Positions 1 through 6,634 of a stretch of DNA of 8,733 nucleotides are shown in pieces. The notes under the pieces are model-generated. The model was not told where the DNA came from. It did no database searches and saw only the letters and a list, made by a program, of their open reading frames with translations. Numbering within the stretch: the stretch's first letter is position 1; every line of letters starts with the position of its first letter. A program made the translations under genes and the position numbers. The DNA comes from Acholeplasmataceae bacterium (lineage in GTDB: Bacteria; Bacillota_I; Bacilli_A; Acholeplasmatales; Acholeplasmataceae): assembly GCA_030656435.1 (NCBI GenBank), contig JAUSOA010000162.1:1-8733 (forward strand). Direction: 5' to 3'.

Positions 1-2
1 AC

Positions 3-188
3 AGTCATTTATATGAACTTACGATGTTAAAGGATTTTAAGATTGATGGTAAAGTTATAAATACTGAATACTCAAGATATGAAACTCCTTATGTAACAGC
101 AAAAAGAAAGCCAGAAGAACTATTCATTCAGTATCAACAAAAGATGTTATACTTGAATTTCAATCAAATGATCAGGGAGGAAAAGTAA
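3..188 (+). CDS. C-terminal end of an unidentified protein (5' truncated by window)
   Basis: Reading frame 3 is open from the window edge to a TAA at 186-188, giving 61 residues; the other two plus frames stop within the first 30 bases. The fragment is charged, has no membrane segment, and ends in MIREEK. Its last codons carry the AGGGAGG ribosome binding site of the next gene, and its stop shares one base with that gene's ATG (TAATG), so the two are translationally coupled. I do not recognise the family. The coupling to an unsaturated glycuronyl hydrolase makes a role in the same sugar-degradation operon likely, but that is inference from position only. Confidence 0.75.
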   Translation, partial: SHLYELTMLKDFKIDGKVINTEYSRYETPYVTAKRKPEELFIQYQQKMLYLNFNQMIREEK

Positions 189-1261
189 TGTTAGATAAAA
201 GCTATTTCACAAAGGTCCTTGACCTTGCAGATTATATAACTAAAACCTGGGATCCGAAAATGAAGTGGATGTGGGGAGAAGCTCTTTTTGGATATTCGTT
301 ATCCCTTTTAGATGAACATTTAAGAAGTGATAGGTATACCAAGTTTTTAACTGATTATTGTGACTACTATGTAAAAAACCCTCCAAGAGTCGATCAAAGT
401 GACACCTCAGCTCCTGCACTAATCACCTATCAAATGTATAAGAAAACAGGAAATGAAGATTATAAAAAATTAACTGATCGTGTCTTATATTATATTAAGA
501 ATGAACCAAGATTGATTGAGGATTCCGTCAATCATCTTGGAAATAGCTTGGAAGGTAAATTTTATCCCAAGTCAATTTGGGTGGATAGTTTAATGATGTT
601 TTCTGTATTTCCATCCCATTATGCAAAGGACAATCAAGACAGTGAAATGATGGATATTGCAAGTCGTCAGCCTAGAGTGATGTCTAAATATATGCAAGAC
701 CCAAATATAAAACTTTGGTATCATTGCTATTGGACAAAGGCGAAAACTCATTATCCAAGAAGAAAAATATTTTGGGGTAGAGGTAATGGTTGGGTGATTG
801 CGTCCCTACCAATGATTTTAGAAAATATTGGTGATCACGTAGAAAAAGAAAACATCATCAAGATCTTTAAAGAAACTGCTGAAGCGTTACTTCCTTACCA
901 AAGAAGTGATGGTGCATTTGAAACAGTATTCAATAAGGTTGGAAAGACGTATCGAGAATTATCCTTTACAGCTTTAGTTGCTAGAGGATTCCTTCAAGGA
1001 CATCGTATGGGGCTACTTGACGATCAATATTTAGAATCAGGCTTAAAGGCATACAAGGCAGTAGTTGATGCATTAATTTATGAGAATGATGGAATCTTTA
1101 TGCCAGAGATCAGTGGACCAACCATCCCACTTCCATTATTTCCATACCTAGGATATAAGTTTATCCCAAGAGCTAAAAACTGGTCCTTTGGACTTGCTGC
1201 ATTGATATTTGCAGCAATTGAATTTGATAAGATAGAAAAAAATAAAGCGAAACTCAAATGA
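188..1261 (+). CDS. GH88/GH105-family unsaturated glycuronyl (rhamnogalacturonyl-type) hydrolase
   Basis: This is a 357-residue (alpha/alpha)6-barrel glycosidase of the YteR/GH105 type. Such enzymes remove the 4,5-unsaturated uronic acid that polysaccharide lyases leave on the non-reducing end of pectin- or rhamnogalacturonan-type oligosaccharides. Visible family landmarks are WGEALFGYSL (about 29-38), SIWVDSLMM (129-137) with Asp133 in the position of the catalytic acid/base Asp, and FWGRGNGWVIASLPMIL (195-211). The length matches YteR (about 370). There is no signal peptide, so it acts in the cytoplasm on imported oligosaccharides. The ATG at 188 follows AGGGAGG (174-180) by 7 bases and overlaps the stop of the preceding gene. 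The stop codon lies inside the terminator hairpin. Family assignment is firm. The exact substrate (rhamnogalacturonan, other pectins, other uronates) cannot be told from this sequence. Confidence 0.9.
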   Translation: MLDKSYFTKVLDLADYITKTWDPKMKWMWGEALFGYSLSLLDEHLRSDRYTKFLTDYCDYYVKNPPRVDQSDTSAPALITYQMYKKTGNEDYKKLTDRVLYYIKNEPRLIEDSVNHLGNSLEGKFYPKSIWVDSLMMFSVFPSHYAKDNQDSEMMDIASRQPRVMSKYMQDPNIKLWYHCYWTKAKTHYPRRKIFWGRGNGWVIASLPMILENIGDHVEKENIIKIFKETAEALLPYQRSDGAFETVFNKVGKTYRELSFTALVARGFLQGHRMGLLDDQYLESGLKAYKAVVDALIYENDGIFMPEISGPTIPLPLFPYLGYKFIPRAKNWSFGLAALIFAAIEFDKIEKNKAKLK

Positions 1262-1270
1262 GTCTCGCTT
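1245..1270. terminator. Bidirectional Rho-independent terminator between convergent operons
   Basis: A hairpin with arms AAGCGA-A-ACTC and GAGT-C-TCGCTT has ten Watson-Crick pairs plus one internal A/C mismatch and a 4-base AAAT loop. On the minus strand it is followed by TTATTTTTTT (complement of 1236-1244), a good U-tract ending the six-gene operon only 5 bases after its last stop codon. On the plus strand it is followed by the weaker TGTCTTTT and would end the glycuronyl hydrolase transcript. The hydrolase stop codon TGA (1259-1261) sits in the loop and 3' arm. Confidence 0.85.
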
Positions 1271-1275
1271 GTCTT

Positions 1276-1515
1276 TTATAATCTCTTCAATTTAAAAATC
1301 TTTCTCTTCATTCTCTTGATTTGTAATCCAAACTTTTCCCCTAATTTTTTTCTTAAGCTTCTAAAGAAATCAAAGAGCATAATCCATACCACATAAAAGA
1401 TTAATAAGAAGTGAACAATCCGAACTGTCATCCCAAGAATATTATCAAAAATAGGACTTCCAAGTAAATAAAGGGCAATTATTCCAATGATTGCAAAGGT
1501 TCCGATATTTTTCAT
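1276..1515 (-). CDS. Small two-span membrane protein with basic C-terminal tail
   Basis: A 79-residue protein with hydrophobic segments at about 5-19 and 30-50, followed by a strongly basic tail (52-79, more than ten Lys/Arg), which by the positive-inside rule would lie in the cytoplasm. No family is recognised. Its ATG overlaps the stop of the preceding gene (ATGA). No convincing Shine-Dalgarno site lies upstream, so it probably depends on translational coupling. It is the last gene of the vWA/PP2C/kinase operon and stops 5 bases before the terminator. The tight coupling argues that it is a real gene and functionally tied to the phosphorylation triad. It could be a membrane partner of the kinase or an effector, but no motif supports a specific role. 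Confidence 0.75.
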   Translation of the reverse strand: MKNIGTFAIIGIIALYLLGSPIFDNILGMTVRIVHFLLIFYVVWIMLFDFFRSLRKKLGEKFGLQIKRMKRKIFKLKRL

Positions 1516-1709
1516 AGGAATAGAAACCCCAATATTCCAAAGATAATGAGATAATATAGATTCAATCTCATTGTCTTTTTAATAGTGAAAACAACTTCTT
1601 TGGGTATTTTGATTTTCGTATACTTCTTAACAATTAAAAGAATAAACCATAAAATATTGAGTAGTGCCCAGAAAATAGAAAGTCCTATACATAAATATGC
1701 AATAATCAT
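1512..1709 (-). CDS. Very small two-span membrane protein
   Basis: A 65-residue protein made of two hydrophobic helices (about 3-27 and 49-65) joined by a basic loop (Lys28, 29, 32, 34, 37, 44, 45, Arg48). That loop predicts both termini outside and the loop in the cytoplasm. No known family is recognised. The ATG is set by a strong GGAGGT (1720-1715), 5 bases upstream and lying within the final codons of the kinase gene, and it overlaps the kinase stop codon (ATGA). At its own end it overlaps the next gene by the same ATGA arrangement. Perfect coupling on both sides and the strong ribosome binding site support real expression. The function is unknown. Confidence 0.75.
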   Translation of the reverse strand: MIIAYLCIGLSIFWALLNILWFILLIVKKYTKIKIPKEVVFTIKKTMRLNLYYLIIFGILGFLFL

Positions 1710-4300
1710 GCGGCACCTCCAAAGATTAGTCTATATAAATTGACGATAGAATCATAAGCGTTTTTAAAGAAGGAAATAATATCATCCAATCGGATAAAGT
1801 TTTTTATGATTTCTAATTTTTCAGTAAAATTGATTTGAGTTAGCAATGCTTCAAGTTGATTTATACTGACAGTGTTTAAAACATAAATCATCAAAATGAT
1901 TAAGCTAGACAAAATCAAATGATTGAGTATTTTGTTTGTGAAAAGAAGAACGTGTACAGCACCCTTTTTATTTTCAAGAATATACTGTCTCATTTTTGTG
2001 TGATCCTTTGTATCGTTTGTTCCACAAACTGGACACTTGGTCATGCTTTGATGATAATAATGATATTCTGAATCCAGACATTTTTTACTTTCAAATGATA
2101 ATCTAGAAAGTACGGATTGCCACTCACTCGGTGAGGTTCTATTGATTTTTTCTGGTTTAGCCACAATCAAAGCTTTTTTCATAGATCTTTGATAGTAGTT
2201 TGGAAAAAGTTCTAAAAGCTTAGCTTTTTCATCGATTTCTACCCCAGGGACGCTTTCTTTATGAAGGAAGTAGTTATGCTCAACAAAATAGGGAATTGGT
2301 CTTTCAGCTAGCTTCTGAGTTCCTTTAAAGGGGTGTGTATCATGGAGTATCATATGAATAATGACTGCAAGATAATATCTAATCGTTTGCTTAGCTTTAT
2401 GCTCGAAAGTATATTCCATTGGAATTTCTACAACAACTTCCTTTGGAACAACCTCTTTAACAATTGCCTGGTGAGATTTTTCGAACTCAAAGCCTTCAAC
2501 TGTCGTTGATGATTTTAGGTCGATGACTTTTTCCTCTTTTTCAACCTTCTTTTCGACCTTTTTTTCTAAAGGAGAACGAATAAGCTCTAAATCCTTCTTT
2601 CTGAGTTCCTCTAAACGTTTTTTCTCAATCTCACGTTCTTTTTCTTTAGCTTCCTCAAGTTTTTTCAAATACTTTTTATAAGTTTGATCGTAGAAGTATT
2701 CTTGAGGTAGATAGTCCTCTCTTTGAAAAACCATTGCTTTGGTAGTATCATCTTCTGAGCCAAGGAAAACAAAGTCAGGTATAAAGGGATTTAAATCCTT
2801 ATCAATAAATATTTGATTGAATTCGATGGGGATATTATATTTTTCTAAAGAAGAAAACATCGATGCTATATTTCTTGCGACTATGATTTTAACTTTATCG
2901 GTAATTTTTAGCTTTCCTAAACGGTTATTTTTTAAAAATGTTTGGAGTCTAAAGAGATTTGGAATCCGCTTACTAACATAACCAATTACCTTATCATGCT
3001 GCATAATCAGTTCTTGTGGAACTGCGAAATATTGAGGCATCTTTTGATAAACTTTTTCGTTCTTAAGAGCTTCAATACGTGTTCCTAACTGATATTTATC
3101 AAGCATTTTCGGATTAAAAAAGACTGCCAAGCGTTTACTATTTTTTAAGGTATAACTCTTACCTGCTAATGTTTCATCATAAACATGGTTTTCATCAACA
3201 ATGATTTCCTTATCATCTGTATCATATTTGACATACTTTCTAGATATCGTTTTGAAATAATCTAAAAGATAGTCATAGTCCTTGGTTTGTTCTCTTGCAC
3301 AAATCGGACACTTTTGGAAATGATTTGGATAATAATGTGCTTTGTTTTTCTTGCACTTTTTAATGTTATCCTTAACCACTCTGAGTCCTGTTGCCCATTC
3401 ATCTGCTGTAGGTCTATTGATGACATTATTATGTTTATCGAATGCTCTAGCAAATAGATCTTGTATTTGTTTTGGGAAGAAGCCGAATGGCATTGAGTTT
3501 TTGGGTGGAATGATGTTTGAATTCATTGTAGTATACGGAAAAATTTCATGTTCCATATTATAGTTAATCGCATTCCCGTCAAAGCCCATAATACCTTTGA
3601 TTCTTGCTGAAAATGGGTGAACACCCATCATCAATATTTGGAATATTAAAATTGCTAGCCCATAGTTATCATGATTCGGTATTCTTTTTAGCTCAACCGA
3701 AGATTTCTTTTTCGCTTCAAATACTTCAGGTGGAGTGTAATCGGGTGTGAATACCTTGCAGTGATAGAGCTTAGTTTCAGAAGTAACCTGAAAGGAATCG
3801 GTATCAACAACACCAATTTCAAAACCAGGGTAAACAAAGAAGTCACTCGTATTGATATCGCCTATAACTGTATCATTTTTGTGAATAAAGCTCATGACCT
3901 TAGCGAGGTTAATAGAAATAACTAAACGGTCATACCATGTAATATCAGGAAACTTCGTTTTTTGTAATCCAGGCGTGATGACATGAGATAATTGATTCTT
4001 TGCTTGAACTCTCCGCATCAAATAGCCAATAAACTTTTTATTTTCATCATAAATCACATAGCTTGGCCAAGCAATAATTGTTAAACCGTTATAATCTAGA
4101 AGACCAGGTTTCTTTTGAACCATGGCTTTAATCTTATGCTCGATTTCGGGCATTCTTATTAAAGCACGTTCAGTATAGACCTTAACTAAAATATTAGGAT
4201 TTTTAGCAAGCTTAAAAACACTACCTTCGCCACCGCTTCCAATAGGTTTTGTATCATCAACTAATATTTTAGAACCATCCTCTAAATAATATTTTTTCAT
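1706..4300 (-). CDS. TerY-P-type Ser/Thr protein kinase fused to pseudokinase, with two zinc ribbons and a C-terminal membrane anchor
   Basis: An 864-residue protein resembling the YegI/COG4248 kinase-like family. First module: glycine loop GSGGEGSV (21-28), ATP-binding Lys40, catalytic loop IGDINTSDFF with Asp148, metal-binding VDTDSF (165-170), and C-lobe DNYGLAILIFQ...GVHPF (211-230). Asp153 stands where kinases usually have Asn. A zinc ribbon follows (Cys316, His322, Cys331, Cys334). The second half repeats the plan. Its N-lobe (about 362-445) and catalytic region (about 468-515) have lost the glycine loop, the Lys (Val393) and GDIN (IEFN, 493-495 region). A charged coiled coil (540-592) interrupts it, then a C-lobe (632-740, HDTHPF) and a second zinc ribbon (Cys741, His747, Cys756, Cys759) with identical spacing. 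A membrane helix lies at about 791-808, followed by a roughly 55-residue tail. The start ATG overlaps the phosphatase stop (ATGA). The likely role is to phosphorylate operon partners, reversed by the adjacent PP2C. Kinase identity is firm; the substrate is unknown. Confidence 0.88.
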   Translation of the reverse strand: MKKYYLEDGSKILVDDTKPIGSGGEGSVFKLAKNPNILVKVYTERALIRMPEIEHKIKAMVQKKPGLLDYNGLTIIAWPSYVIYDENKKFIGYLMRRVQAKNQLSHVITPGLQKTKFPDITWYDRLVISINLAKVMSFIHKNDTVIGDINTSDFFVYPGFEIGVVDTDSFQVTSETKLYHCKVFTPDYTPPEVFEAKKKSSVELKRIPNHDNYGLAILIFQILMMGVHPFSARIKGIMGFDGNAINYNMEHEIFPYTTMNSNIIPPKNSMPFGFFPKQIQDLFARAFDKHNNVINRPTADEWATGLRVVKDNIKKCKKNKAHYYPNHFQKCPICAREQTKDYDYLLDYFKTISRKYVKYDTDDKEIIVDENHVYDETLAGKSYTLKNSKRLAVFFNPKMLDKYQLGTRIEALKNEKVYQKMPQYFAVPQELIMQHDKVIGYVSKRIPNLFRLQTFLKNNRLGKLKITDKVKIIVARNIASMFSSLEKYNIPIEFNQIFIDKDLNPFIPDFVFLGSEDDTTKAMVFQREDYLPQEYFYDQTYKKYLKKLEEAKEKEREIEKKRLEELRKKDLELIRSPLEKKVEKKVEKEEKVIDLKSSTTVEGFEFEKSHQAIVKEVVPKEVVVEIPMEYTFEHKAKQTIRYYLAVIIHMILHDTHPFKGTQKLAERPIPYFVEHNYFLHKESVPGVEIDEKAKLLELFPNYYQRSMKKALIVAKPEKINRTSPSEWQSVLSRLSFESKKCLDSEYHYYHQSMTKCPVCGTNDTKDHTKMRQYILENKKGAVHVLLFTNKILNHLILSSLIILMIYVLNTVSINQLEALLTQINFTEKLEIIKNFIRLDDIISFFKNAYDSIVNLYRLIFGGAA

Positions 4301-5049
4301 TCATCGCTCACTTCAATAAATAATATAGTTTTATCATCATCTGTCTTTTTATTAATTCTTTCTGATGCTAAAAAGCGTTCTAATGACTTTTGGACTTCCT
4401 CTTGATTATAATTCTCATGAGAAAAGACCTTAAAAAATGGATCGTAGAATAAATGACTCACAGATTTATCCTTTGCAGAGATGCTAATTGATTCTATTCC
4501 ATCGCTCATTAATGCGACCATTGGATAAAATTTATCGCACATTTCGAAAATTCCATTTTCGATCGATTCTAAATTACAAATGGAAAATGTTGCATTTGCA
4601 TATTCTCCTCTTTGCTGTTTAGCAATCACTTCATATTCATCACCAATTTTGCCGATGGCTGCACAATCTCCAACCTGACCATAATATTGTGAGCCATTGA
4701 AGGTAATGAAAACCAAAAGTGTAGCATTTAAATCTTTGATATGCACTTGATTTATATTTGCAACCTCAAGTAATCGATCATTGGTTTCAATAAAGCCTTC
4801 CTTAATCAATGTGATGATATCTTCATCATCCATCTTGACATCTAAATATTTAGCTAAAAAATCAACAATAAAAGTAGAAGCTGCTAAGCTTCCTATCTCT
4901 GCATGAGATGCACTACCCATACCATCACTAACACATGCGATATATCCTAGTCCATTGGCTAATATTTTATAGGCGTGATTGTCATGACATGGTGTTTCTG
5001 TAGATAGATGTGAGGTGCCAACAACAGATGCACCATATAGTCTAACCAA
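4297..5049 (-). CDS. PP2C-family Ser/Thr protein phosphatase (TerY-P triad phosphatase)
   Basis: A 250-residue metal-dependent phosphatase consisting of a bare PP2C domain. The motifs appear in order: CHDNH (21-25), VSDGMGSASHAEIGS (40-54) with metal-binding Asp42 and Gly43, DLNATLL (106-112), GQVGDCAAIGKI (124-135), ALMSDGIE (179-186) with Asp183, and TDDDKTILFIEV (236-247). All metal-ligand positions look intact, so it should be active, and it has no membrane segment. The start is TTG at 5049-5047: GAGG (5060-5057) lies 7 bases upstream, across the last codons of the vWA gene, and the next Met (residue 44) would delete the first metal motif. It is separated from the vWA stop by 2 bases and overlaps the kinase start. 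It presumably dephosphorylates kinase targets, the kinase itself or the vWA protein. Confidence 0.92.
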   Translation of the reverse strand: MVRLYGASVVGTSHLSTETPCHDNHAYKILANGLGYIACVSDGMGSASHAEIGSLAASTFIVDFLAKYLDVKMDDEDIITLIKEGFIETNDRLLEVANINQVHIKDLNATLLVFITFNGSQYYGQVGDCAAIGKIGDEYEVIAKQQRGEYANATFSICNLESIENGIFEMCDKFYPMVALMSDGIESISISAKDKSVSHLFYDPFFKVFSHENYNQEEVQKSLERFLASERINKKTDDDKTILFIEVSDE

Positions 5050-5051
5050 GG

Positions 5052-5750
5052 CTAGACCTCAAATTCAAAGACGTCATCACTTGGCTTTTCAAGCTTTAAT
5101 GTATCACCAACACGGCTAGATGACACAGAAGATAGTGATGAGGATACCCATTGGAAGAGTTCCTTAAAGTTTAGACCATTGAGCTTGAATACGCGGTCAG
5201 CAGATCCTGATATTTGGCGAAGTCTTTCGATATTTGCATTTTCAACACCAATACCAAAGAAAATAACCTTTTTACCAGAAATTGCACTTTGTAGCATACC
5301 GCTTGCTTCACTGACATTGTCTGTTGGTTCACCATCAGTTATTACAAATAGCCATGGTCTATAATAAGAAATACCAGCATTTCGATATTCTTGTTTTCTG
5401 CTTTCGATATTTCTAAGTGCTGTAACAATAGCTTCACCCATTGGAGTCATCCCATTGACCTTTAATTCAGGAGCTTGAGATTCTGAAACGGTTGCAAAGT
5501 TTTGAACAACCGATACATTTTGACCAAATGTAACAACGGATAAATCCACTCTAACACTCGCGAGATCATCATCACGAAGTGCAGCATAAAGCGCGTGAAC
5601 ACCTTCATTTAATTGATTAATAGGATTTCCAGACATGGAGTAAGAAGTATCAAGTAGTAAAACAACTGGGCATCGTGGCTCTGGATTATCCAGAAGGGCT
5701 TCATCAACGACTTCCTTTTCAAATTCAAAATCATTTCTTAAATCACTCAT
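5052..5750 (-). CDS. TerY-like von Willebrand factor A domain protein
   Basis: A 232-residue protein of the TerY (COG4245) type. A single vWA domain starts near residue 27 with a complete metal-ion-dependent adhesion site: DTSYSMSG (34-41: Asp34, Ser36, Ser38), the Thr in GMTPMGEA (100-107), and VITDGEPTD (136-144) with Asp139. No signal peptide or membrane helix is present, so it is cytosolic. The Ser-rich stretch near 203-213 is a plausible flexible segment. In TerY-P systems this protein is the binding or scaffold partner of the kinase and phosphatase encoded beside it, as here. The ATG at 5750 follows AGAGG (5764-5760) with a 9-base spacer. The gene is 36 bases after the upstream membrane protein and 2 bases before the phosphatase. 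The family call is confident; what it binds is unknown. Confidence 0.9.
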   Translation of the reverse strand: MSDLRNDFEFEKEVVDEALLDNPEPRCPVVLLLDTSYSMSGNPINQLNEGVHALYAALRDDDLASVRVDLSVVTFGQNVSVVQNFATVSESQAPELKVNGMTPMGEAIVTALRNIESRKQEYRNAGISYYRPWLFVITDGEPTDNVSEASGMLQSAISGKKVIFFGIGVENANIERLRQISGSADRVFKLNGLNFKELFQWVSSSLSSVSSSRVGDTLKLEKPSDDVFEFEV

Positions 5751-5786
5751 CAGTTTTTACCTCTCTTATTTATATTTTTTTATCTT

Positions 5787-6482
5787 TTACAGTAAAAATA
5801 AAACAATCAATGAAACAAATAATGCTTTTAAACTATATTTGCTTTTTATGTATACAAGCATAGCAAATAATATATATAGTATACTAAAACCAAGTTGAAC
5901 AAAGTTGAAGCCATTTGGTGAAGTACCTAATACCAAGCCATATAAGAATAGGGATACCAATAATCTAAGTAGCATTGAAAATGGAAACTCCATATTCATC
6001 TTTTGAACCTGATAGAAATAGACTAAAATACCAGCAATATAGATAGACATTAAAATAGTTCCTATTGTATAAAAAGCATACACCCATATAGATTCAAAAA
6101 CAAGTAAATTGGAATAGTTGTTTTGACCGATAAAATATCCGATGACTCCAAAATGAAAGGATAGATTAAAGAGTATCAATAGAAATTGTGTGACCAAAAC
6201 AAGAAGTGCTGAGAATATAAAAACTCGGAAGAACCGATCGATATCGAAAAGATTATATTTCTTACCAATGGTATAGTGGTATAAATTAAAATTTAAAAAA
6301 AGGAAGAACACAATTTGTATCGCATAGACTAGGATGTAGCTGTAGCTACCTCCAAAAAGCGAACCAAAAAGCGTACTCTCCCAGATAGACTCATTAAAAA
6401 ATGGATAGAGATAGAATACTCCCCAAATGATTGAACCGAAGAATATTTTGTTGACATTATTGTTCACAGGATTTGGATTCAA
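5787..6482 (-). CDS. Polytopic membrane protein of unknown function, first gene of the triad operon
   Basis: A 231-residue, very hydrophobic protein with about six or seven predicted membrane helices (near residues 13-28, 48-66, 86-107, 134-157, 171-187, 195-211 and 219-231) and a short Asn-rich N-terminus (NPNPVNNNVN). No catalytic motif or family is recognised. The frame extends to a TTG at 6503, but the strong GGAGG (6496-6492) lies inside that extension and 9 bases before a TTG at 6482, so 6482 is the chosen start. It sits directly behind the extended -10 promoter and 36 bases before the vWA gene on the same strand with no terminator between, so it is most likely co-transcribed with the triad. 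It could be the sensor or membrane dock for the system, but that is inference from position. Confidence 0.78.
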   Translation of the reverse strand: MNPNPVNNNVNKIFFGSIIWGVFYLYPFFNESIWESTLFGSLFGGSYSYILVYAIQIVFFLFLNFNLYHYTIGKKYNLFDIDRFFRVFIFSALLVLVTQFLLILFNLSFHFGVIGYFIGQNNYSNLLVFESIWVYAFYTIGTILMSIYIAGILVYFYQVQKMNMEFPFSMLLRLLVSLFLYGLVLGTSPNGFNFVQLGFSILYILFAMLVYIKSKYSLKALFVSLIVLFLL

Positions 6483-6491
6483 AATTTGCCC

Positions 6492-6496
6492 CCTCC
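6492..6496 (-). promoter_or_regulatory. Ribosome binding site that fixes a TTG start at 6482
   Basis: On the minus strand the sequence is CGGAGGGGGCAAATTTTGAAT. GGAGG precedes the TTG at 6482-6480 by 9 bases. The upstream TTG at 6503 would place this site inside the coding region and has no good site of its own. Confidence 0.7.
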
Positions 6497-6514
6497 GTAA
6501 CAATTCTTGTTTAC

Positions 6515-6523
6515 ATTATAGCA
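6515..6523 (-). promoter_or_regulatory. Extended -10 promoter of the TerY-P-like operon
   Basis: The minus strand reads TGCTATAAT, a perfect -10 hexamer with the TGn extension. The sequence about 17 bases upstream (TTTTTA) is a poor -35, as expected for extended -10 promoters. Transcription would start near 6508, giving a leader of about 25 bases before the TTG at 6482. No clear operator palindrome is seen around it. Confidence 0.65.
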
Positions 6524-6575
6524 CGCATTACTTATGTAAAAACCCCCTTGAAAGCACTTTGTAAGGAATATTAAC

Positions 6576-6604
6576 AAAAAATATACAACAACTAGGCTGT
6601 ATAT
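6576..6604 (-). terminator. Rho-independent terminator of the PadR-HAAS operon
   Basis: On the minus strand, about 30 bases after the HAAS gene stop, ATATACA and TGTATAT form a 7-bp AT-rich stem around a 10-base loop, followed directly by a run of T (complement of 6576-6580). The stem is weak in GC, so termination may be incomplete and some read-through into the downstream operon is possible. Confidence 0.6.
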
Positions 6605-6634
6605 CTTTCTATTTTATTTCAAATCATAATCATT

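Noticed and set aside
3262..3563. Short open frames on both strands inside the kinase gene (3262-3453 minus, 3342-3563 plus)
   Set aside because: Both lie over conserved kinase C-lobe and zinc-ribbon coding sequence and have no start signals of their own.
5769..5796. Possible internal promoter before the vWA gene (TTTACT, 16 bases, TATAAA on the minus strand)
   Set aside because: The predicted start would fall within the vWA ribosome binding site, leaving no usable leader; in AT-rich sequence such matches are expected by chance.
5179..5863. Plus-strand open frames opposite the vWA and membrane protein genes (5179-5364, 5675-5863)
   Set aside because: They overlap strongly supported minus-strand genes and lack ribosome binding sites.
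6541..6575. Weak CCTT/AAGG hairpin upstream of the triad operon promoter
   Set aside because: Only four outer pairs with an awkward interior; not distinguishable from chance.
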